Source: Lytechinus variegatus (taxonomy: Eukaryota; Echinodermata; Echinoidea; Temnopleuroida; Toxopneustidae). From it: 64,000 nucleotides of DNA. The DNA is taken from contig NC_054748.1 in assembly GCF_018143015.1 (NCBI RefSeq), positions 19,424,725-19,488,724 on the forward strand. The letters run 5' to 3'. Positions 1 to 11,460 of the stretch are shown in pieces; the stretch's first letter is position 1; each line of letters begins with the position of its first letter. A program made the translations under genes and the position numbers. The notes under the pieces were generated by a model. It ran no database searches. It was not told where the DNA came from and saw only the letters and a list, made by a program, of their open reading frames with translations.

Positions 1-156
1 CAGGATTTAATTTTTTTTAGCTTCTTCTTATCCCCCTTATCCCATCCTTAAATTTGTAAGATGAATGTTCAAGAGATATGTTTGCTTTGAATATTTAAAT
101 TTTCACAGAAAATCGCTCATTGAAAAACGGATCAAACGGCTGCTAAACATATTTAA
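1..156. other. AT-rich flank, no feature seen
   Basis: There is no open frame of note, no RNA gene and no recognisable repeat before the MITE that starts at 157. Confidence 0.5.
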
Positions 157-732
157 AGGTCAAGTCCACTGACTTGAATGAATAGAGAAAAATCAAACTA
201 GCATAACGCTGAAAATTTAATCAAAATCGGATGTAAAATAAGAAAGTTATGACATTTTAAAGTTTCGCTTATTTTTCACAAAATAGTGATATGCACAACT
301 TGGTGGGTCAGTCGATGATGTACATCACTCACTTTTTCTTTTGTTTTTTATTGTTTGAATTATTCAATATTTCATTTTTTATGGATTCGAAAATAATAAC
401 CAACTTGACTGAATCATATAGAATTAAATAATGCTAATTTCACATGATCATTGAGGAATTAATTATTGTTTCACTTGACAATGAGGAGAAAATTAGAATA
501 TTTCAGATTTGACATATTAAAATAGAAAAGAAATAGAGTGGATGACGTCATAGTCTCCTCATTTGCATACCAACCAGGATGTGCATATAACTGTTTTGTG
601 AAATTAAGCGAAACTTTAAAATGACATAACTTTCTTATTTTACATCCGATTTTGATGAAATTTTCAGTGTTAATCATGTTTGATTTTTCTCTTTTTATTC
701 AAATCAACTTTTTGTTGTGGTAGAATTGACCT
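157..732. mobile_element. Foldback MITE with TTAA target site
   Basis: The two ends are inverted copies of each other for well over 100 bp. For example, the stretch about reduced motility to 'AAGAAAGTTATGACATTTTA' near 240 reappears reverse-complemented near 625. The termini read TTAA|AGGTCAA at 153-163 and TTGACCT|TTAA at 726-736, so a TTAA target duplication of piggyBac type is likely. There is no transposase, so the element is non-autonomous. Related fragments lie at about 12512-13030 and 34175-34315. Confidence 0.7.
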
Positions 733-1781
733 TTAAAATTAAAACGTTTAATGATGATGACAATAACAATATGCAACATTTATTACGATGTATCTAAGTG
801 CTGCATTCTGTTATCTAGTTTTTTTCCACATCAGTGACCCTTTACCAAAGATAAAACCCCGGGGGGGGGGGCACTTCCATTCACGAGTGGATACAATGTG
901 CGGCAAAGGGGTCTCGAAAAGCACCTTAAACACGTAATTTCTATATTCTGAAAATGCACCCCTTAACAAGTATTGGCGTGTGAAACCCTACCCTTAACAA
1001 GTATTGGGAACAAAACGATACTCTTGGCAAATATTCCCTGAAATGAACCCCTAAACAAGTACAGCTTCTACACCTCGCGCAAATCGGACTCTAAACACGA
1101 AGTGTTGGGGAAAAATTTTATTTTATCCTTTCCTTTTTTTTCAAGGAGAGGGAGTGAAATAACTTGTTTGTTGATTTACAGAAGGTATAATAAGAACGCA
1201 TTTTCTTTCATTATTTCAAAAGACATTTTACTGAATTTTCATTACATGATATATTGGGAAGCTGCTCGGAATAAAAACAATTAAAATTCTAATAAAGTTT
1301 TTAATCTTTGAACGATATTCCTCAAACATTCATCGATATCTTATATTTTTTCTGCTATTTTTTACAATAAACTTCTTGTCAGGGTGAACTTTGTCTTTCA
1401 TCACAGTGAATAATATTCCTTAGCACATAACACATGCACTGGAAAAATTCAAATCAAAGTAAAATAATATCAAATCAGAAATCATCAAATAGACACATCG
1501 AGATCTTGATTAAACTAATTTTATTAGATTGCAGCATCCCGCAAATTATACAAATCAATAATTTCACTTTTTGTGACAAAAAATATATAAACCTGAAATC
1601 AAGAAAATTAAAAGGCTTTTGCTAGTCTGCATGCACAGACCTTTAGTTTTTGCAATTCACACACTCAGTGCATATTAAAGTCAGAGTCTGAAGTAGTAAG
1701 ACTAGATTCACTATGTACTGTAGCTGCCTCTACTTAATTAACAGAGTTTGGTGTTAGTCTACACTCTAGACATGGTTTAAT
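733..1781. other. Intergenic, short degenerate repeats
   Basis: A run of G at about 860-870 is followed by a degenerate tandem of the motif AACAAGTATTGG (about 965-1065). The rest is AT-rich with no convincing gene. Short open frames at 1102-1284 and 1434-1625 show no domain or codon signal. Confidence 0.4.
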
Positions 1782-1987
1782 CAGAACTGCCAACCTGAAC
1801 AAGAACATTTTAGTATTCTTAAAGCTGAAAATCAGTATTTTGGTGAGGAATCAGTATTTTCAAAGAAATACCGTAAGACAATACATAAAACTGACACTTT
1901 AGAAATCAGTATTTTGCATTTAACCATCAGTATTCTTCTGATTTTTCAGTACTAAATACAGAAAATCAGTACAACTTGGCAGCTCTG
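1782..1987. mobile_element. Short MITE, TIR CAGAnCTGCCAA, 6-bp TSD
   Basis: This 206-bp element begins CAGAACTGCCAA and ends TTGGCAGCTCTG. It is flanked on both sides by TTTAAT (1776-1781 and 1988-1993). The interior consists of repeated 'AATCAGTATTTTG'-like motifs. A second, 87-bp member of the family lies at 26479-26565. Confidence 0.75.
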
Positions 1988-2818
1988 TTTAATTGTTTAA
2001 GGTTGAAAATTTGAGTCTGTGCTCACAGACTAGCCTTCTGCAGCCTCCATCTGGAATGAATAAGTTGGTACATGTTTACTGTTTCCTATGAATAATAACA
2101 CAAGATAGTCAAATAAGTATCCAAACCATGTGATGTATTGTATACCTCTAAGTTCAATTTCTCGAATGATGACCAGGGCTCTGTAACACAAAGGTTTGGG
2201 ATAAATTGCAAATATGAAAGAACCGCCGTTATTGGTTCCCGGTCAGTATTATAAACAAAGTGCACATGCCATGATGATCTTGATTGGTCATTGGTATTTA
2301 GCGATTGATTGCAAACATTTGTGTTACGGAGCCCAGATTTGTCTGTGAAACATGTGACTTCGACAGAGCCACCAATATTCTATTAAATCTCTTGTATTGT
2401 TTCATGTTGGAATGTCATCCATTAAATTCCCTTTTTCTACATAGAAATAATAAATACTTTTCATTTTGAGGGTTAATAATGCTAAACCTCAACAAATACG
2501 CTTCATTATGCACATATATTTTAAAGAATAATATAAAGGTTTTCTACACATTATCCATTAGTCAAATTTTCAATTTTGGGGTCAAGAAGAACTTCATATT
2601 TTTGGTTTTGGGGGGAACAATATTTTTTTTAATATTTGTATGTGTCTTTGTTACACTTTTGGGGGTTTCTTTTTTTTCTAAAACAAATTGATTCATTGCT
2701 TGGATTTTAAAAGATATGGTTTTTTTTCAGATTCTTTTGGGTTAAGGGTATTCAATATGTGTATCTAAAAATAATAATTAAAACAGTAGTACTATCGATT
2801 ATGTAAATATTACCAACT
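1988..2818. other. Intergenic, nothing recognised
   Basis: AT-rich sequence with no RNA gene, domain or repeat boundary that I can support. Confidence 0.4.
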
Positions 2819-3330
2819 TAAAAATCAAAGAATAAGAATAAAGAAAGTTTAAGAAAAATCAGACAAATAGTGAGAAAGTCATGAGTATTTGAATATTGCA
2901 ATCACTATTGCTATGGAGATCCTCACATTGGCAATGCCACAAGGATGTGTGATGTCACTGATGAACAACTTTCCCTTTGGTGGACTATAAAATACCCTCA
3001 AAATGTCTTTTTTGCTTTTTCTTATGATGATACAAACTCTTTATCCATGATGTATTCTTCAAAAAAATATGTATTACATGCCCTTATGTAGAAAGAACAC
3101 ATGATTTATGGATAGATGTGATAAAAGAGGCAATTCAAGTGAAATATATACTAAAGTTATGGGGAGAGTTGTTCACAAGTGACATCACACATCTTTGTTG
3201 CATTGCCAATTTGCTATCTCCATAGCATTAAGTGATCGCAATATTCAAATGCTCATAACTTTCTCACTATTTGTCTGATTTTTCTCAAACTTTCGTTGAT
3301 CTCTTTCTTTGATTTTTCTGTTTTCACAAA
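2819..3330. mobile_element. Foldback MITE-like repeat
   Basis: The left part (about 2822-2960) and the right part (about 3180-3330) are imperfect inverted copies. Both contain the motif around 'CAGACAAATAGTGAGAAAGT' in opposite orientations, and both contain 'TGTGATGTCACT'-like segments. A related fragment lies at about 29410-29570. The ends are not sharp and I see no target duplication. Confidence 0.6.
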
Positions 3331-4019
3331 AGCTTTCTTGTTCCAATGGTTTCATTCTCCTTTAATTACATTAATTATAACAAATGTTGTGTGGACAGGG
3401 CTGTTGTGGTAAGCAGTTCTGAAACTGACAATGCTACCCTGTATAAATAAAACTACAAATAAACTAATAAATAAATAAAATATTTTCTTCATCCTTGTCT
3501 TTGATGCTCCTCTTTTGTATTTTTTTGTTCACAACTTGAAACATTATATGAAATCACAGACCTATTACAACTGGTTAGTCGGCAGAAAGGTCAATAAATA
3601 ATGAATACATGTATATATCTTTCTTTTACTTTACAAGAGAATCTTAATCATAATCTAAATGTTAGATGGTATTTATAGTTAAGCTTAACTTTCGCATCGA
3701 AGTGTGCAGAGAGGACAGTTCGTGATGCGTGCGAGGAATTTTATCAATGCTCAGTACATTTTCACAAAATAGCTTTATTTCGTGTCGTGAAATTACATAG
3801 ATAAAATAGAAACTAATAATTTATTACACAATATTAAATAAATAGATACAAACATGTATATATATTGCAACATAAATACCGTACTATAGAAGATTTCCAT
3901 GTAAGATCACTCTGAGATCACATTTGATTTCAATAACTTTCCCACTATAAATGCACTTTTAAAAGTTTTCAATAAAAAGTTTGGGTTGGTCCCAAAAATG
4001 GTCTCTAAGACAGGTTTGA
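3331..4019. other. Intergenic, nothing recognised
   Basis: AT-rich, with (AAAT)-like low complexity near 3455-3480. No gene or repeat boundary is supported. Confidence 0.35.
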
Positions 4020-4259
4020 CAATTCACAATGCACTTAAAAGAGGGAAAAAATATCCCAAGAAAAAATCTAAATGCATTGGAATGTAAAATGTCATTAAAC
4101 AGCCGGCAAAATGCATTTTCAACTAGGAGTATAAATAACTGGAATGCTTTACCTCAGGAAGCAGTTTCTGCATCTAGTGTCAATATGTTCAAATTAGAGG
4201 CATTGGAAAAACCATCCACTAAAGTTTTTACCCTACCAGAGAATAATCCAACGTGACGA
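4020..4259 (+). pseudogene. LINE reverse-transcriptase C-terminal remnant
   Basis: The open frame at 4029-4256 contains the pattern STRSINNWNALPQEAV...SVNMFK. This resembles the 'W-N-x-LP' block found near the C-terminus of CR1/L2/Rex1-type LINE proteins; the intact LINE at 40.4 kb has the equivalent LAWNQLPNEVV block. Only about 75 codons remain, so this is a 5'-truncated dead copy. Confidence 0.55.
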
Positions 4260-4895
4260 GGGGCAAATAAGCTCCAAGCTTTACGTCTCTACATCCAAGT
4301 AAATCCAAGTAAGTAAACACCTTGGCACTACACATTCCATTGCTCTGTATAATAATGCACTTCATTCATATAGCGCCTTTGCATCAGATACAAAGTCTAT
4401 AAAACAAAGAATAACATTGGAAACCGTACAGAAAATTCAGAATAAGTTAGGTAAGTTTTTAGGCCTTTTTTTAAATGAGAAAAGTGTTTGGGAGTCTTTA
4501 GTGAAGGTGGCAAGGAGTTCCATGTTCTGGGGGCAACGGTACAAAAGGCCCAATCACCTATTTATTTAGCAGTAAGAGTATTACTAGTGGCTGAGCGAGT
4601 GTTGCATTTGGATGTGTGTGCAAAGAGGTCAGCTTAATAAGTTGGGGCTTGATTGTTAACACATTAACACTGTATGATATAAAGGCTTGGTCCCGCTGCA
4701 CTTAAGAATGCAAAGAAGATGTAAAACGAAAAGAATCTTGCCATCCGTTGGACAATGTTATGTATCCATTGTTTCATCTTTGCAGGATACGTGTTTCTTA
4801 CGCTCTATATCCATCGAGCATCCATCTACTGTGATTTCATTTATGAATATGTTTTCTGTCCATCGGCCATTGGGACCAGGTTTTTTTTTTATGAA
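4260..4895. other. Intergenic, unclassified repeat-like DNA
   Basis: The segment near 4355-4400 ('TATAGCGCCTTTGCATC') resembles the tails of LINE/SINE repeats elsewhere in the window. No gene is seen. Confidence 0.3.
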
Positions 4896-4899
4896 AGTG

Positions 4900-4970
4900 A
4901 CTTGGTGCAGTGGAATTAACTCTCATCCTACTGTGAGGTCGTAGGTTCAAATTCCATTCCATTTATTCAT
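4900..4970 (+). repeat. tRNA-derived SINE head (fragment)
   Basis: A polymerase III B-box-like motif, GGTTCAAATTCC, lies at about 4944-4955. It is preceded at tRNA-like distance by an A-box-like TGGTGCAGTGGAATTAACTC. The segment is short and I see no matching tail, so it is a fragment and not a functional tRNA gene. Confidence 0.5.
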
Positions 4971-5130
4971 TTCTTTGATACTTAGATAATGTAAATGGGT
5001 ACCCAGTACGAGAGTGCTGCTGATAGAATTCAGGGCAGCACTGACCAGCCAGGACGGGGTGTTCTGTACTTAGATGGCCAAAACACCAACGACTCCTTGT
5101 AGACCACCTTCCTATTAAGCTCCCATAATA

Positions 5131-8100
5131 GTCCGGCAGCCCAGGAGGTTTATTCAACCGAAAGCCGGACAAGCAAATGACCCCATAGCTGGATGGCATG
5201 GACCTTGAAGTTTACAAACATGCATTGCTGCCGGGTTCTATGCGTGGTCTTCCCTCCGAAATGACGTAATATATGACGTCACTACAAAATGGTCCTATTT
5301 CACCATTTTTCAGACATTGTACACATAGCATAAAGTCAAGGGAGAATATCTCAGCCAAATCATGCTTGTTTTGTATGAAACTTTCACAATGTATTATTCG
5401 AGTAGTGCACAAGAGATATGCAAAATTTCACGAACAGAAATTATTGTTTACATATGCAAATTACATAATGAAATTTGCATATCATTAGTTTTGGAGATTT
5501 CTCGCATAAAAAAATGTCAAAAATCGATTTAGAAATTTATTTTCTTTTGTAGTGTACTTTATTTATTTTTTCTCTCAAGCATAATACCATTGTCTTCATC
5601 TATATCTCTACTTTAAGAAAATATATAACAGTAATTGAAAAAGACATTATAGACTGTGATTTCAGCCCCCTTTCCAATATGGTGCGCACGTAGAAATCGT
5701 GCGTTTTTGGCCTATTTTCACCATATGGCTGAGGTGTGCGAACGATATGCCTACTTTATTGATGTTTCCTGCATTTTGCATATTAAATCTTCCAAACAAC
5801 ATATTTTCTTCTTCATTATGTCTCTGGTGATCAATCAATGATTTCAGCAAAAATTGATTCCCCACTGGGCAGTCTATAGGCTACGTTTTCAGCCTAGTTT
5901 TCAACAACGAACCTATACCATGTATGACTGCATCGTTGTAGTCGAGTCGGATAAGGGGGTTTCTATGTACCATCAAAACATTTTTCACTCGATGTTTTGG
6001 TATTTGCCTAAAGTGTCTAGTTAATGAATCTTGATGTTCCCTTCCCAAAATCGTGCCCAACGGAGTTCAAAATTGGTATCTTTGGCAGCCCTCTTGGACA
6101 TTTTTAATGAAAATCAATTATTTTCATATTTTATTGCACAAAGTCTGACAATGGGAAATTTTAAATCAATACGCATTTCACTAGGATTTGGATAGTAGAA
6201 ATCGGTTGAAATTGTTTTCTGAATAGTCCGGTTAATATATTAAAAAAAAGAATTCATCAAAAATTTTGAACCAAAATGTTCAAGTGCATTGACATCTATC
6301 TGTTTCATCTTGCATCCGATCGCCTTTGTTGATGTGCCTAACATGCAGAAAATAACGTACTTAGCGATCGATAGAAAGGTATGTATTACTTGTATAATGT
6401 GTATGAGGGTAAAAGGCATTTTCTACACAAAGCAATTTTTATGATAATTAAATCTCTTGAAAAAGATAGAAGTTCGAGGCATTGCTCTGCATTTTCATTT
6501 TGCATACAATTACTCTCGGGCACCTTAAAGCATAGTCCCACAAGAACCAGTAAAATGTTACATACAGTACCATACCATTATCCATAGCTTGACTATGATG
6601 ATATCGTGCTTTTCGGAGCCCCCAATGTGGTAACATTTTGTTTTGAGTATGTAATTTTTTCCTTTAAATCACTTTTCTCTATCAGCTACATATAAACAAA
6701 TTGGGGCATAGCAAAGCCTAACCCTCAGGGGGCTGCCAAAGTCGCCCAATCTTTTTTTCGTATCTTGCCAGTTTCTCGGAAAATTAGTCACTTTGAGGCA
6801 AACAGTGTTTCTGCCTTGCGGCAAAGCCCTTGTTTTTGTTTTGTAACCACATAAAGAGACAAAGTAGGATCTTCTTTATCAGTTACATATGTCTATTTTC
6901 ATTTTTTATTGTAAAAAAATGCAATGTTTGAGCCCCCATTCAGACAAAAGGGCATTTCTGCTATATAGTAAAGCTAGCTTTGATTTTGGAAACCACTTTG
7001 AAATAAAAGAAGAGGCATTTTTATCTATCAGCTACATGTAAAAAAAAGTGCCGTACATCGACTGCTACCTTCTTCAGAGGCTCCAAGATTGGCAGATTTT
7101 CCCCATATTGGAAAAAATATGGAAAAGGGGTGTGTGACTTTCGGAACCCCCGGAGGGGATAGACTTTGCTGTGCAACCACTTATTAGCAGCAGATTGAAG
7201 AAAGTCTACTCCTTTAATTCCATGTAGTTTCAAAAGAATGAAACTGGCTTCACCATATAGCAGAAACGCTTTTTGCCTGAATGGGGGCTCGAAAATAGCA
7301 CATTTTCCCATAAACAGGTAAAGTATGGAAAAAGGGTAGGTGATTTCGGCGACCCCATAAGGGGGGTATGTTCCAATATGCCAACACCTCTTTATATGCA
7401 GCAGATAGAGGAAACTCTACTCTTTCGTCTCCATATAGTTTAAAAGCAATAAGATTAGTTTTACTATATAGCAGAAACACCTTTTGCCTCAATGGGGGCT
7501 CGAAAATAGCATATTCTCCCCCAAAATAGTCAAATTATGAAATAGGGTAGGTGATTTTGGTGACCCCCTAAGGGGGTATGTTCTAATATGCCAACACCTC
7601 TTATATGTAGCAGATAGAGGAAACTCTACTCTTTCGCCTCCATATAGTTTAAAAGCAATAAGAGTAGTTTTACTACATAGCAGAAACCCCTTTTGCTTCA
7701 ATGGGGGCTCGAAAATAGCATATTTTCCCATAAATATATAGTTAAAATATGAAATAGGGTAGTTGAATTTGGCGACCCCCCAAGGGAGGTATGTTCCAAT
7801 ATGCCAACACCTCTTTATATGTAGCAGATAGAGGAAACTCTACTCTTTCGTCTCCATATAGTTTAAAAGCAATAAGAGTAGTTTTACTACATAGCAGAAA
7901 CACCTTTTGCCTCAATGGGGGCTCGAAAATAGCATATTTTCCAATGATTTTGCAAATTACGTAAAAGGGGCGGGTAACTTTGGCAGTTCCTAAAGGAGGT
8001 AGGCTTTATGGTACCAGCACTTCTTTATATGTAGCAGATAGAGGAAACTCTACTCTTTCGTCTCCATATAGTTTAAAAGCAATAAAAGTAGTTTTACTAC

Positions 8101-10725
8101 ATAGCAGAAACACCTTTTGCCTCAATGGGGGCTCGAAAATAGCATATTTTCCAATAAATAGGTAAATATGGAAAATGGGTAGTTGAATTTGGCGACCCCC
8201 CAAGGGGAGTATGTTCCAATATGCCAACACCTCTTTATATGTAGCAGATAGAGGAAACTCTACTCTTTCGTCTCCATATAGTTTAAAAGCAATAAGAGTA
8301 GTTTTACTACATAGCAGAAACACCTTTGCCTCAATGGGGGCTCGAAAATAGCACATTTTCCCATGAATTTGCAAATTACGTAAAAGGGGAGGGTAACTTT
8401 GGCAGTTCCCAAAGGTGGTAGGCTTTACTGTACCAGCACTTCTTTATATGTAGCAGATAGAAGAAAGTCTACTCTTTCGTCTCCATATAGTTTGAAAAAA
8501 ATAAAGGTGGCCTTACTACATAGCAGAAACACTTTTGCCTCAATGGGGGCTCGAAAATTGCATATTTTCCCATAAATAGGTAAAATATGGAAAAAGGGTA
8601 AGTGATTTCGGAGACCCCCTAAGGGGGTATGTTCCAATATGCCAACACCTCTTTATATGTAGCAGATAGAAGAAAGTCTACTCTTTCGTCTCCATATAGT
8701 TTGAAAAAAATAAAGGTGGCCTTACTACATAGCAGAAACACTTTTGCCTCAATGGGGGCTCGAAAATTGCATATTTTCCCATAAATAGGTAAAATATGGA
8801 AAAAGGGTAAGTGATTTCGGAGAGCCCCTAAGGGGGTATGTTCCAATATGCTAACACCTCTTTATATGTAGCAGATAGAAGAAAGTCTACTCTTTCGTCT
8901 CCATATAGTTTGAAAATAATAAACGTGGTTTTACTAAATAGCAGAAGCACTTTTTGCCCAAATGGGGGCTCGAAAATAGCATATTTTCCCATTAATGGGC
9001 AAAATATGTATAATTATCGGGTAACTTTAGCAGTCCTCAGAGGGGGTAGGCTTTGCTGTAACAGCACACCTTTTTTGTAGCAGATAGAGAAAACTCTACT
9101 CTTGTCTCCAAATAGTTTAAAAACAATGAAAGTGGCCGTACTACATAGCAGCAACACTTTTTGCCTCAATGGGGGCTTGAAAAAGCATATTTTCCCACAA
9201 ATATGAAAAAGGGTGGGTGATTTCGACGCTCCCTGAAGGGGTATGCTTCAGTATGCTAGTAGCAGATAGAGGAAACTCTACCCTTCTTATCTCCATGTAG
9301 TTTAAAAAGAATGAAAGTGGCTTTATTCCATATCAGAAACGTTTTTTACCTTAATGTGGGCTCCAACTGTCCAAAGTGGCATATTTTCCAATAAATGGGT
9401 AATAATAGTATTTGCCCTTTAACTAGGCAAATAAAGACATACATATTGTCATGAAGCGTTACAGTATTATCGGTATAATATATCCTCTTTCGTGTCGAAT
9501 GCTGATATTTTGAAATAGTTGTTGATGTTAATGATTGAACAGATAGATATCAATGCACATGCAAATTTTTGACCAAAATCATGCCCATTTCGGGATAAAT
9601 CTTATTTCAAAATATATCATCAGAAAACAAATTAAATCGATTTCTACTATCCCAATCATAGAGAAATGCGTATTGATTAAAAGATTGTCCCATTGTCAGA
9701 CTCCGTGCAATAAAATATGAAAATAATTGATTTTCATTTTTAAAAAGTCCAAGAGGGCCGCCAAAGATATCAATTTTGAACCCCGTTGGACACGATTTTG
9801 GGAAGGGAACATCAAGATTCATTAACGAGACAGTTTAGACAAATACCAAAACGTTGATTGAAAAATTGAGTGAAAAATATTTTGATGGTACACAGGAACC
9901 TCTTATCCGACTCGACTACAACGATGCAGTCTTACATTGTATAGGTTCGTTGTTGAAAACTAGGCTGAAAACGTAGCCTATAGACTGCCCAGTGGGCAAT
10001 CAATTTTTGCTGAAATCATTGATTGATCACCAGAGACATAATGAAGAAGAAAATATGTTGTTTGGAAGATTTAATATGCAAAATGCAGGAAACATCAATA
10101 AAGTAGGCATATCGTTCGCACACCTCAGCCATATGGTGAAAATAGGCCAAAAACGCATGATTTCTACGTGCGCACCATATTGGAAAGGGGGCTGAAATCA
10201 CAGTCTGTAATGTCTTTTTCAATTACTGTTATATATTTTCTTAAAGTAGAGATATAGATAAAGACAATGATATTATGCTTGAGAGAAAAAATATCAAATA
10301 AAGTACACTACAAAAGAAAATAAATTTCTAAATCGATTTTTGACAATTTTTTATGCGAGAAATCTCCAAAACTAATGATATGCAAATTTCATTACGTAAT
10401 TTGCATATGTAAACAATAATTTCTGTTCGTGAAATTTTGCATATCTCTTGTGCACTACTCGAACAATACATTGTGAAAGTTTCATACAGAACAAGCATGA
10501 TTTGGCTGAGATATTCTCCCTTGACTTCATGATATGTGTACAATGTCTGAAAAATGGTGAAATAGGGCCATTTTGTAGTGACGTCATATATTACGTCATT
10601 TCGGAAGACCACGCATAGAACCCGGCAGCAATGCATTTTTGTAAACTTCAAGGTCCATGCCATCCAGCTATGGGGTCATTTGCTTGTCCGGCTTTCGGTT
10701 GAATAAACCTCCTGGGCTGCCGGAC
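5131..10725. mobile_element. 5.6-kb long-inverted-repeat (foldback) element
   Basis: The left arm 5131 to about 6310 and the right arm about 9530 to 10725 are near-identical inverted copies, about 1.2 kb each. The outer ends read TA|GTCCGGCAGCCCAGG and CCTGGGCTGCCGGAC|TA, compatible with a TA target duplication. The arms contain matched short open frames (5662-5865 minus and 9992-10195 plus) that exist only because the arms are mirror images. The interior is unique DNA followed by a 210-bp tandem array. No transposase or other protein domain is visible, so it is non-autonomous. The architecture recalls the foldback TU elements described in sea urchins; that link is from memory of the architecture and not from sequence comparison. 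Confidence 0.8.
6930..9380. repeat. Tandem array, about 210-bp unit, about 11 copies
   Basis: The motif 'AATGGGGGCTCGAAAAT' recurs at about 7283, 7491, 7702, 7914, 8124, 8334, 8545, 8753, 8961 and 9168, a period close to 210 bp. The array forms the core of the long-inverted-repeat element. Minus-strand open frames run across single units and sometimes two, but unit lengths vary by one base and break the frame. Confidence 0.9.
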
Positions 10726-10848
10726 TATAAGATGTAATCTAATCATTATTTCCGAAGCTGTAATGTAAATGAGAAGAAAATGGCATATGCAAATTGCATG
10801 GACTAATAATATACTGTAATAATAATCAGAAAAATAACAATAACATTA

Positions 10849-11446
10849 GGGCACTAGTATTTAACTTGTTTTGAGAGATTCCTCAAATATAAAGAAATAT
10901 AGAATTTACCTGAATTTCAGACCCATCTTATTTCAAAGAGCAAATGCTGGTTATTCTTTTTCCGTTACTTATTTCTTCAACCAGTCGACTGTGTGCGCGG
11001 GTGATCGAATTATACGGCGACAGTTTTTGGCACTAGTATTCAACCTGTCGGCACTAGCATTCAACCTAGCGATGAAAGATGGCCCTGTTTCTCAATCTGC
11101 CCTTGTCTCATCCGAATATGGACTAGACCATTTGAGATGAGACCAAACAAGGAATTAATCGAAGCCAGAGACTTACATAGATCTAGATCTAATTTAGCAA
11201 TCTAAACCCTTTTGAGATTTGCTATCTATCCTCACTAGGTTGAATACTAGTATCATTCAGTGCAAAAGGTCATCGCCGCATAATTCGATCCTCCGCGTAT
11301 AGTCGACAGATTGAAAGAAGAAAATACCGACAACAGATTACCCTGGAAATAACAAAGGTATGAAATCAAGATAGATTCCATATTTCTAAGTATTTTGGGG
11401 AATATGTCAAAATCTTTCAATTATGCCGGGTTGAATACTAGTGCCC
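10849..11446. mobile_element. Harbinger-like foldback MITE, TTA target site
   Basis: The termini are GGGCACTAGTATTTAAC and its inverse GTTGAATACTAGTGCCC, flanked by TTA on both sides (10846-10848 and 11447-11449). GGG-starting TIRs with a 3-bp TTA/TAA duplication are typical of PIF/Harbinger elements. The interior is a long imperfect palindrome; for instance the 'GATCGAATTATACGGCGA' region near 11002 is inverted near 11275. There is no transposase. It lies 11 bp beyond the SCYL2 stop codon. Confidence 0.8.
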
Positions 11447-11460
11447 TTACGGTACTGCAG

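Noticed and set aside
8006..8374. 122-codon minus-strand frame in the foldback element
   Set aside because: It is two units of the 210-bp repeat; neighbouring units are out of frame, and no domain is present.
10328..10663. 111-codon frame in the right arm
   Set aside because: The mirrored left arm does not keep the full frame; it is inside a non-coding inverted arm.
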